From DATKYQ01 sp964640665 (GTDB lineage Bacteria > Myxococcota > B64-G9), in NCBI GenBank assembly GCA_964640665.1, contig CAZXHT010000023.1, positions 3,716-67,715 of the forward strand: a DNA stretch of 64,000 nucleotides. The letters are read 5' to 3'. Under the pieces are notes generated by a model, which worked only from the letters and a program-made list of their open reading frames with translations, was not told where the DNA came from and searched no databases. A program made the translations under genes and the position numbers. Each line of letters begins with the position of its first letter. Within the stretch, counting starts at the first letter, position 1. Positions 35,301 through 44,800 of this stretch are shown piece by piece.

Positions 35301-35764
35301 TCGCAGTCGTTGGCCACGCCCGCGCACACTCCCCCCATGCAGCGATCGTTCACGGTGCAGAACTGCCCGTCGTCGCATTCCGTCCCGTCCGCCCCCTCGC
35401 AGGGTCGCACGTCGGCAACACAGTTGGTCTGTCCTTCGTTGTGGAAGCCCTCGGCGCACACGCACCAGGCCTCCTCGTCGCGCACCGCGCAGGTGCCGTA
35501 GCCCGAGCAGGTCACTCCCAGGCACGGATTGTCGGTGGACTCCCAGACGCACTCGGGCCCCTCGGCCCGGTAGCCGGCGTCGCAGATGCAAACCGCCTTC
35601 CCGTCGGCCTCGACGCAATCGCCGTGGCCGGAGCAGTCCACCCCCTCGCAGGAAGTGACCTGTGGCTGGTACCCCTGCCGCCCGCAGGCGAACAGAAAGA
35701 CGAAAAGCCCCAGGGTAACGCCGAGAACATTATAATTCCTCTTTTTTCCCGGATTTTTGCACAT
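30287..35764 (-). CDS. Giant cysteine-rich repeat lipoprotein with P-domain (1825 aa)
   Basis: Exported lipoprotein with Cys27 after FLFA. Two EGF-like modules lie at about 38-117. About 20 units of 53-54 residues follow (125 to about 1190), each with eight cysteines and the pattern DGTxCDDGxYCTxGExC / GGxCGGxxxxC / DGNxCTxDxC. Next come a Cys-rich hinge, two PPC-like beta domains, a DUF4215-like module near 1641-1680 (ECDDNDTNNGDGCSDMCG) and a C-terminal proprotein-convertase P-domain (about 1710-1825: HTWRGDLSIEL, GNGTWTLTIHDWW). There is no protease domain. It is likely a long, disulphide-bonded surface rod or adhesin. It lies 98 bases downstream of its 3122-aa paralogue and may share its transcript. 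The ligand is unknown. Confidence 0.85.
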   Translation of the reverse strand: MCKNPGKKRNYNVLGVTLGLFVFLFACGRQGYQPQVTSCEGVDCSGHGDCVEADGKAVCICDAGYRAEGPECVWESTDNPCLGVTCSGYGTCAVRDEEAWCVCAEGFHNEGQTNCVADVRPCEGADGTECDDGQFCTVNDRCMGGVCAGVANDCDDGNSCSVDTCNEVDDICINTLAPDGVPCDDGAYCTLGEICSGGTCTGGITRNCSDGNPCTADSCDDDADSCLNAAVSDGTACDDRAYCTTGETCTAGVCAGGGPIDCSDGNACTSDVCDESIDACVNPPLVDGTPCDDGAFCTVGDVCAGGSCVGAGARDCSDGDQCSSDACDDNIDECLHNAVPDGTICNDGQFCTIAETCMGGACTGGQARDCSDGNPCTGDVCNDSLDTCDHVNEANGTLCDDGLYCSLGDSCTNGVCGGTARNCDDGDVCTLDSCDEDGDACVSDSAAMNGAGCDDGLYCTVGDTCSGGNCTGSPNPCDDGNACTADSCDEGNNQCLNTAVANGAGCDDGQYCTVGDVCTGGVCGGSARDCTDASVCTADSCNEVTNACSNLPVADGTACDDGQYCTVAETCVGGVCGGGSALNCSDGNQCTADSCNENTNQCVNQNEPAGTACDDSSYCTVGETCSNGACSGGSTRNCADTNDCTLDVCNEGTDACDHPAVVDGTPCDDGQFCTLADNCAGGVCGGVANPCDDGNACTADVCDDVNDTCVGTPVVNGTPCDDGQFCTLGETCTTGACGGGVARNCSDGSACTADTCNDATDQCVNTDVSDGTACDDGAYCTQGETCTAGVCGGASMRDCTDSDVCTQDVCDEAVDACLHLASGANGTPCDDGQYCTMGDVCSGGACTGSGVRDCSDGNICTLDSCNDGTNQCDHDAAAADGNACDDGQFCTINDSCNSGSCTGGGARDCSDGNLCTVDSCDEGNDVCVNNAAAADGTACDDGSYCTQATTCSGGFCTGGNPRNCADALPCTADSCNDVTDQCDHLPVSDGTGCDDGQFCTVAESCTGGVCGGGSPRNCSDGNQCTADNCNDGLDICEHDDAAMNGAGCDDGQYCVDGETCSAGICGGGGPRNCADSNPCTADTCNEGTSSCVHDAAAMDSAPCDDGNFCLIGETCNSGVCGGGSVRPCDDGNSCTENNCNVDHCENPDVADGTGCQDGLFCTAGDSCLGGVCQPGGGDPCSGNPCANVCNEVSDDCGGCAPAGTVCYSPVQQATCDGACNMTELLTCGYGCNAVRQECNECSPSTTECKGDAEYLCNAEFVCDANGLLQSKTCCTTNRCACDGSMCLEDLCVAAPDMSAGGNLSGTTCDDDDHIPGNCYPGGAACQSVALGGAPEEMFQFTLDDGTGDSKFYTVTLDSGTSALDTTLRVSTICGNEAAQVPTADVCGTPGVEPDWGCSEQSGPETMTMCGLPEGTYYGAVDGPAGDCGNYSMDIGMAQVSLDTGPQAGNISMGGTFSGNTCALTDHFSYPDNILWGNGGCGDCVNLGGGNYDCPDCGVAAATDCTLSPNSNEDRCTYSGIGSKDAVFYMALEYQTGIDISTDGSDFDTVVYIMETGPSGTSPPGPRKICNDDCKVVDGPSHIQTSLAPGLYYVYLDGAGGACGNYVLNAIVSPAAHCGNHVCEVPYESCARCPVDCTCPNCGDGTVDPAEECDDNDTNNGDGCSDMCGIEAGYNCVGEPSQCGILVYETSNCDCAIDDCSAGGPVGSACNTSDYGTRTDTITVPGSCTVLDVNVDMNISHTWRGDLSIELQSPGGTSVTLKAQDVGDSGSDVVGNFNKSLPVDGPGTLDDFNGGAGNGTWTLTIHDWWKGDTGTLNSWGLHLTCQ

Positions 35765-35862
35765 GGCACCATCCTCATGATCTTTTTCTCATGCTAACCC
35801 GACCCGGTAGGAGGGTCAAGATGCGCTTGGTATCAGGCCGGAGAGGACCAGAAGATCGGCGG

Positions 35863-38800
35863 TTACTGGCAGGTCAGGTGCAGGCCCCAGGAGTTGAGCG
35901 TGCCGCTGTCGCCCTTCCACCAGTCGTGGATGGTAAGCGTCCAGGTACCGTTACCGGGACCGCCGTTGAAGTCGGAAAGTGCGCCCGGCCCATCGACCGG
36001 AAGGCTCTTCGGAAAGTTGCCCACCACGTCGACCCCGCTGTCCGTCAAGTCCTGCGCTTTCAATGTCACCGAGGTCCCGCCAGGCGACTGCAGTTCGATC
36101 GACAGGTCCCCGCGCCAGGTGTGGTTGATATTCATGTCGACATTCACGTCCAGTATTGTGCACGAACCAGGGACAGTGATTGTGTCGATGCGCGTCCCGT
36201 AATCGCCGGTGTCACAGGCCGAGCCCACCGGCCCGCCTGCGGAGCAGTCATCGATCGCGCAGTCGCAGTTCGACGTCTCGTAGACAAGTATCCCGCACTG
36301 GCTCGGCTCGCCCACGCAGTTGTAGCCGTCTTCTATCCCGCACATGTCCGAGCACCCGTCGCCGTTGTTGGTATCGTTGTCATCGCACTCCTCGGCCGGA
36401 TCGATGGTCCCGTCTCCGCAGTTCGGGCAGGTGCAGTCGACCGGACACCTGGCGCAACTCTCGTATGGAACTTCGCAGACGTGGTTCCCGCAGTGGGCCG
36501 CAGGTGAGACGATTGCGTTCAGTACGTAGTTGCCGCAGGATCCCCCGGCCCCGTCCAGGTAGACGTAGTACAGCCCCGGCGCCAAGCTTGTCTGGATGTG
36601 CGATGGCCCGTCGACCACCCTGCAGTCGTCGTTGCAAATCTTGCGCGGCCCGGGCGGGCTCGCCCCGGACGGCCCCGTCTCCATGATGTACAGCACCGTG
36701 TCGAAATCCGACCCGTCCGTCGAGATGTCGATGCCCGTCTGGTACTCCAGCGCCAGGTAGAATACAGCGTCCTTGCTGCCTACTCCGCTGTAGGTGCAGC
36801 GGTCCTCGTTCGAGTTCGGCGCCAGAGTGCAGTCCGTCGCCGCCGCCACCCCGCAGGCGGGGCAGTCATAGTTGCCGCCTCCGAGGTTGACACAATCCCC
36901 GCAGGCGCCCGCGCCCCAGAGTATGTTGTCTGGGTAAGAGAAATCGTCCGTCAACGCGCAGGTGTTGCCGCTGAACGTCCCGCCCATCGAAATGTTTCCG
37001 GCTTGCGGCCCGGTGTCGAGGTTTACCTGCGACATGCTGACGTCCATCGAGTAGTTGCCGCAGTCGTAGGCCGGGCTGTCGACCGCCCCGAAGTATGTCC
37101 CCTCCGGCAACCCGCACATGGCCATCGTCTCGGGGCCGGATTGCTCCGAACATCCCCAGTCGGGCTCCACCCCGGGCGCTCCGCATACATCAGCCGTCGG
37201 AACCTGCGCCGTCTCGCTGCCGCAGATCGTAGATACCCTGAGCGCCGTGTCCAGCGCCGATGTACCGCTGTCCAGCGTCACCGTGTAAAACTTCGAATCG
37301 CCCGTCCCGTCGTCCAGCGTGAACTGGAACATTTCCTCCGGCGCCCCGCCCGAGGCCACCGGCTGGCAGGCCGCTCCGCCCGGGTAGCAGTTGTCCGGAA
37401 TGTGATCGTCGTCGTCGCAGGTCGTCCCCGACAGGTTGCCTCCCGCGCTCATGTCCGGCGACGCGGCGCACAGATCCTCGAGGCACATGCTGCCGTCGCA
37501 GGCGCAGCGGTTGGTCGTGCAGCAGGTCTTCGACTGCAGCAACCCGTTCGCGTCGCAGACGAACTCGGCGTTGCACAGGTACTCGGCGTCTCCCTTGCAC
37601 TCGGTCGTGCTGGGCGAGCACTGGTTGCACTCCTGGCGGCCGGCGTTGCAGCCGTAGACGCAGGTCAAAAGCTCGGTCATGTTGCAGGCCCCGTCGCAGG
37701 TCGCCTCCTGCACCGGGCTGTAGCACACCTTGCCGGCGGGCGCGCAGCCGCCGCAGTTGTCGTTCACCTCGTCGCAGTTGTTGGCGCACGGGTTGCCGGT
37801 ACAGGGGTCGCTTCCCCCGGGCTGGCAAACGCCGGCCGTGCAACTGTCGCCGGCGGTGCAGAACAGGCCGTCCTGGCAGCCGGTTCCGTCCGCGACGTCG
37901 GGGTTTTCACAGGTGTCGGATCCCTCGATACAGTTGTTCTCGGTACACGGGTTGCCGTCATCGCACAGGCGCACCGAGGCGTTCCCGCAGGCCCCTCCGT
38001 TGCAGGTCTCGCCTATCAGGCAGAAGTTGCCGTCGTCGCAGGGCACCCCGTCCATCGCCGCCGTGTCGTGATCGCACGTGGCACCCCCCTCGTTGCACGA
38101 GTCCACCGTGCACTGGTTGGCATCGGCGCAGTTGCGCGGGCTGCCTCCGCCGCAGACACCCCCTGTGCAGGTCTCGCCTACCACGCAGTAAAATCCGTCG
38201 TCGCAGGCGGATCCGTCGGCCGGGGCCGTCTCGTTCTTGCACACGTCGTTGGTATCATCGCAGGTGTCGGCCGTGCACTGGTTGCCGTCCGAGCAGTTGC
38301 GCGCCACGCCGCCGCCGCACACGCCGGCGGTGCACGTCTCGGCCACGGTGCAGTAGGCCCCGTCATTGCAGGCCGTACCGTTGGCGACTGGATTGTTGTC
38401 GCACTTGTCGCCCACCTCGTCGCAACTGTCGGCCGTACAGGCGTCGGCGTCTGTGCAGTCTCTGGCCGAGCCCCCGGTGCAGAACCCACCGCTGCAACTC
38501 TCACCCACCGTGCAGAAAGAGCCGTCATCGCAGGCATTGCCATCGGCCAATGCCGTGTCGTTCACGCACTGGCCGCCTGCCTCGTCGCACGAATCGGCGG
38601 TGCATGGGTTGCCGTCGCTGCAGGGGTTGGCCGACCCGCCCTGGCAGGCACCGGTCAGGCAGGTCTCGCCCACGTTGCAGAACAGCCCGTCGTCGCACGA
38701 GAACCCGTCCGCCGCCGCCGCGTCGTTGACACAGGTACTGCCTGCCTCGTTGCAAGAATCGACCGTGCATTGATCAGCATCGTCGCATACCCGCGAAGAT

Positions 38801-41800
38801 CCGCCCAGGCACGACCCGTTCGAGCAGGTCTCGCCGACGTTGCAGTACAGCCCGTCGTCGCAGGCCAGCCCGTTGGCCGCCGCCGCGTCGTTCTTGCACT
38901 GGTTGTTCACCTCGTCGCATGAATCCAGCGTGCAGACGTTGCCATCAGAGCAGTTGCGCGCCGCGCCGCCGGCGCAGGCGCCCGCGCTGCAGGCCTCGCC
39001 CACCGTGCAGAAGGCCCCGTCGTCGCAGGCCAGCCCGTCGGCCGCCACCGCGTCGTTGTCGCAGGTGCTTCCCGCCTCGTTGCAAGAATCGACCGTGCAC
39101 GGGTTGGCATCCGCGCAGTTGCGCGCGGCGCCGCCCCCGCAGGCACCGGCGTTGCACGTCTCGCCCACGTTGCAGTACACGCCGTCGTCGCAGGCCGAGC
39201 CGTTGGCCGCCACCGCGTCGTTGACACAAGCGTCGGTCCCTTCGTTGCATGAATCGACGGTGCAGGCGTTTCCGTCCGAACAGTTTCGCGCCCCGCCCCC
39301 GCCGCACACCCCGGCCGTACACGTCTCGCCCACCGAGCAGTAGGCCCCGTCGTCGCAGGCCGTACCGTCCGATACGTTAGAGTGGGAGCAGGTGTCCGTC
39401 GGTTCACTGCAAATATCCATAGTGCACGGGTTGCCGTCCGAACACACTCCCGGGCTTCCGCCGCCGCAGACTCCCGTTGTACATGTCTCACCGGATGTAC
39501 AGAACTGTCCGTCGTCGCAGGGCGTCCCGTCCACCAGCGCCGCGTTGACGCAGACGCCGCCCGCCTCGTTGCACGAATCGCTCGTGCAGCTGTTGCCGTC
39601 CGAACAAGACCTGGCGGCTCCGCCAGTGCATGCCCCGCCGGAGCAAGTCTCTCCAGTGTTGCAATACAGGCCGTCATCACAGGCCAGCCCGTTCGCCGCC
39701 GCTGCGTCGTTCTTGCACGTACTGCCAAGCTCGTCGCATGAATCCATCGTGCACGGGTTGCCGTCCCCACAATTTCGCGCCAGGCCCCCGGAACAGGAAC
39801 CGCCGTTGCACGTTTCACCCACGCTGCAATATGTCCCGTCGTCGCAGGCGCTCCCGTCGGCAGCCGCGGTATCATTGACACACACGTTACCGGTCTCGTC
39901 ACACGAGTCGACGCTGCAAGGATTGGCGTCCGAGCAATCGCGCGCACCGCCGCCCAGGCAGGCGCCGGCAGTGCAACTATCGCCGATGGAGCAGTACTCG
40001 CCGTCGTCGCATACCGTGCCATCCGCCACCGCCGGGTGATCGCACGTATCAGTCGTCTCGTTGCACACGTCCGTCGTACAGGCGTTGCCGTCGGAACAGC
40101 CGCGCGGCGCTCCTCCGCCACAGGAACCGCCGGTACAGCTCTCGCCCAGCGTGCAGTAGGCCCCGTCGTCGCACCCTGTCCCGTCAGACACGTTCAAGTT
40201 CTGGCAAGCGCCGAGTCCCTCGTTGCAACTGTCCGTCGTGCACTGGTTGCCGTCCGAGCAGTTCCTGGCCAACCCGCCCCCGCAGGCGCCTCCCGTGCAC
40301 GTCTCGGCCACCGTGCAGTACACACCGTCGTCACAGGCCGTCCCGTCCGCCACCGCCAGGTTCACGCAAACATCCGTCACCTCGTTGCAACTGTCCGCCG
40401 TGCACACGTTGGCGTCCGCGCAGTCCCGCGCCGTTCCCCCGCACAACCCCCCGACGCACACGTCTCCCGTCGTGCAGTACAAACCGTCGTCGCAGACCGA
40501 GCCGTCCGCCACGTTCGCGTGGTCGCACTTGCTCCCGGCCTCGTCGCAGCTATCCGCCGTGCAGGCGTTGCCGTCGGAACAAGGGTTCGCGGCCCCCGTG
40601 CAGGCGCCGCCCGAACAGGTGTCCGACACACTGCAGAACAACCCGTCGTCGCACCCGGCCCCGTCCATTGCAGCCCCGTCGTTGACGCAGGCCATGCCCA
40701 ACTCGTCGCAAGAGTCAAGCGTGCATCCGTTGCCGTCGGAGCAGTCACGCGCAGCGCCGCCGCACACTCCTCCCGTGCACAGGTCACTCACCGTGCAATA
40801 CTGCCCGTCGTCGCATCCCGTCCCGTCCGCCTCGTTGGCGTGATCGCAGGTGTCCGTCCCGTCGTTGCAATTGTCCGCCGTACACGGGTTGCCGTCCGAA
40901 CAGTTCCGCGCCCCGCCGCCGCCACACACCCCTCCCGTACACGTCTCCCCGATCGAGCAGAACTGCCCATCGGAGCACACCGTCCCGTCCGCCACGTTGT
41001 TGTAGACGCAAGCATTCACGTTGTCGTCGCAGGCGTCCGAGGTGCACAGGTTGCCGTCCGCGCAGTTGCGCGACGCACCGCCCACACACGTCCCGGCGGA
41101 ACACACGTCGCTCACCGTGCAGTACTGCCCGTCGTCGCACGGCGTTCCGTCAACCACCGGCGGGTTCTCGCAAGCGTCGATACTCTCGTTACAGACATCC
41201 GTCGTGCAGGATATCCCGTCCGCGCAGTTCCTCGGCCCGGCCCCGCCGCACACTCCTCCCGTGCAAGTCTCGCCCACCGTGCAGTACGCCCCGTCGTCGC
41301 ACACCGTCCCGTCTCCCACCGCCGCGTTCTGGCAACTGTTGGCCACATCGTCGCAACTATCCTGCGTGCACGAGTTGCCGTCCGAACAGTTGCGCGCTAT
41401 ACCTCCAGCGCACGTCCCCGCCGCGCACGTCTCGCCTATCGTGCAGAACTCTCCATCGTCGCACGGCGTCCCGTTCACCACCGCCGGGTTCAGGCACACC
41501 CCGCCCACCGCGTCGCAACTATCCGCCGTGCACGGGTTCCCGTCGTCGCACGGGTTCGGAGATCCACCGCACACGCCGCCGGAACACGCGTCTCCCAGCG
41601 TGCAGAACTGCCCGTCGTCGCACGGCGTCCCGTCCACCACCGCCGGATGATCGCAACCATCCGTCCCCTCGTTGCACACGTCCGTCGTACAAGTGTTGCC
41701 GTCCGTGCAGTTCCTCGCCCCGCCTCCCCCACATGTTCCCGCCGTACATACTTCGCCCACCGTGCAGTACTGCCCGTCGTCGCACCCCGTCCCGTCCGAC

Positions 41801-44800
41801 ACGTTCAAGTTCTCGCAAGCGCCCAGACCCTCGTTACACGTATCGTTAGTACACTGGTTGCCGTCCGTGCAGTTCCGGGCAGCCCCGCCCCCGCAGGCGC
41901 CCCCCGTGCAGGTCTCGGCTACCGTGCAGTACTGCCCGTCGTCGCAGGCAGTCCCGTCCGCCACCGCCAGGTTCACGCACTGATCCGTCACCTCGTTGCA
42001 CGAGTCCGCCGTGCACACGTTGACGTCCGCGCAGTCCCGCGCCGTTCCCCCGCACAAACCCCCGACGCACACGTCTCCCGTCGTGCAATACAAACCGTCG
42101 TCGCACCCCGTCCCGTCCGACACCGCCGCGTGGTCACATTTGCTCCCGGCCTCGTCGCAGCTATCCGCCGTACAGGCGTTGCCGTCAGAACACGGGTTCG
42201 CAGCCCCCACGCAGGCGCCGCCAGAACACGTGTCCCCAACCGTGCAGAACAACCCGTCGTCGCACCCCGCCCCGTCCATCGCCGCCCCGTCGTTCACGCA
42301 CGCCATGGCCAGTTCGTCGCACGAGTCCAGCGTGCAGCCGTTGCCATCAGAGCAGTCCCGCGACGCCCCGCCGCACACTCCCGCCGTGCACAAGTCGCCT
42401 ACCGTGCAGTACTGCCCGTCGTCGCAGCCCATCCCGTCCGCCTCGTTGGCATGATCGCACGTGTCCGTCCCGTCGTTGCAGCTATCCACCGTGCATGGGT
42501 TGCCGTCCGAACAGTCCCGCGCCCCACCGCCGCCGCACATCCCCGCGCTGCACGTCTCTCCGATCGTGCAGAACTGCCCGTCAGAACACACCGTCCCGTC
42601 CGCCACGTTGTTGTAGACGCACGCGTCGGTGTTGTCGTCGCAAGCGTCCGAGGTGCACAGGTTTCCGTCCGCGCAGTTCCGCAACGCCCCTCCGACGCAG
42701 GTCCCGGCCTGACACACGTCGCTCACGGTGCAATAGGCTCCGTCGTCGCACGGCGTCCCGTCCACCACCGGCGGGTTCTCGCAGGCGTCGATGCTCTCGT
42801 TGCACACGTCCGTCGTGCAGGCAATCCCGTCCGCGCAGTTTCTCGGCCCGGCCCCGGCGCAGACTCCTCCCGTGCACGTCTCACCCACCGTGCAGTACGC
42901 CCCGTCGTCGCAGGCCGTCCCGTCTCCCACCGGCGCGTTCATGCAACTGTTCGCCACGTCGTCGCATGAGTCCGCCGTGCACGAGTTGCCGTCCGAACAG
43001 TTCCTCGCAATCCCTCCACCGCACGTTCCCGCTGCGCACGTCTCGCCGATCGTGCAGAACTCCCCGTCGTCGCACGGCATCCCGTTCGCCACCGCCGTAT
43101 TCAAACAGACATTTCCAATCTCATCGCAACTGTCCGCCGTACATGCGTTCCCGTCGTCGCACGGGTTTGATATGCCGCCGCACACTCCCCCGGAACAAGC
43201 GTCTCCCAGCGTGCAAAATTCTCCGTCGTCACACGGCGTCCCGTCCACCACCGCCGGATGATCGCATGTATCCCCCGTCTCGTTGCACACGTCCGTCGTA
43301 CAGGCGTTGCCGTCCGTGCAGTTGCGCGCCCCGCCTCCCCCGCACGCCCCGGCCGTGCACACCTCACCCACCGTGCAGTACGCACTGTCGTCACACGATG
43401 TCCCGTCCACCAGGTTAGTGTTCTCGCAGGCGCCCAGCACCTCGTTACAACTATCCGCCGTACACTGGTTGCCGTCCGTGCAGTTCCTGGCGACCCCGCC
43501 CCCGCAGGCACCCCCCGTGCACATCTCGGCCACCGTGCAGTACGCACCGTCGTCGCAGGCCGTCCCGTCCGCCACCGCCAAGTTCACGCACTGATCCGTC
43601 ACCTCGTTGCACCAGTCCGCAGTGCACACGTTGGCGTCCGCGCAGTCCCGCGCAGTCCCCCCGCACAACCCGCCGACGCAGACGTCGCCCGTCGTACAGT
43701 ACAGCCCATCGTCGCAACCGGCCCCGTCAGCCACCGCCGCGTGGTCACACTTGCTCCCGGCCTCGTCGCAGCTATCCGCCGTGCAGGCATTGCCGTCATC
43801 GCACTGGTTGGGAGTTCCCCCGCAAACCCCGGCGTTACACGTGTCCCCCAGCGTGCAGAACAACCCGTCGTCGCAGCCCGCGCCGTTCATCGCCGATCCG
43901 TCGTTGACGCAGGTCATGCCCAACTCGTCGCACGAGTCGAGCGTGCAGCCGTTGCCGTCAGAGCAGTCCCGTGCCGCACCGCCGCATACTCCTGCCGTGC
44001 ACAAGTCGCTCACCGTGCAGTACTGCCCGTCGTCGCAGCCCGTCCCGTCCGCTTCGTTGGTATGATCGCAGGTGTCCGTACTGTCGTTGCAGATGTCCGC
44101 CGTACACGGGTTGCCGTCCGAACAATCTCTTGCCTGTCCTCCACCACACACACCCCCAGTACATGTCTCACCGATCGTGCAAAACAGCCCGTCCGAGCAC
44201 ACCGTCCAGTCCGGCATGGGATTGTGCGCGCAGGCGCCCGCGCCTTCGTCGCAGGCGTCCGAGGTGCACATGTCGCCGTCCGAGCAATCCCGCGCTGCGC
44301 CGGCGACACAGGTTCCGGCCGAGCACACGTCGCTCACGGTGCAAAACGACCCGTCCTCGCACGGCGTCCCGTCCACTACCGGAGGGTTCTGGCAGGCGTC
44401 GATGCTCTCGTTGCACAAGTCAATGGTGCACCCGTTGCCGTCCGCGCAATCCCGATCGCCGCCCCTTACGCACACACCTGCCAATACCGTGTCATCGACA
44501 GTGCAGTACTGCCCGTCGTCACACACCGTCCCGTCCGGCAAGGCCGTGTTCACACAAGCATCCAACTCCTCGTCACAGCTATCCTGCGTGGCGGAGTTGC
44601 CGTCAGAACAGTTCAAGGCGAAGCCGCCGCCGCACTCGCCGCCGGCGCAGATCTCTCCCAGCGTGCAATACTGCTCGTCGTCGCAGGGCACGTCGTCCGG
44701 CGCCGCGGTGTTGATGCACGCGTCGTCCACCTCGTTGCAGGTATCCACCGTGCATGAGTTGCCGTCGTCGCATTCGTTGGCCACGCCCGCGCACACTCCG

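Noticed and set aside
30905..44757. Very long plus-strand open frames opposite the giant lipoprotein genes (e.g. 30905-33067, 36598-38922, 40036-42969)
   Set aside because: They mirror the repeated Cys/Asp/Gly codons of the minus-strand genes, lack signals or known domains, have no ribosome binding sites and consist of Arg/Val/Ala-rich low complexity.
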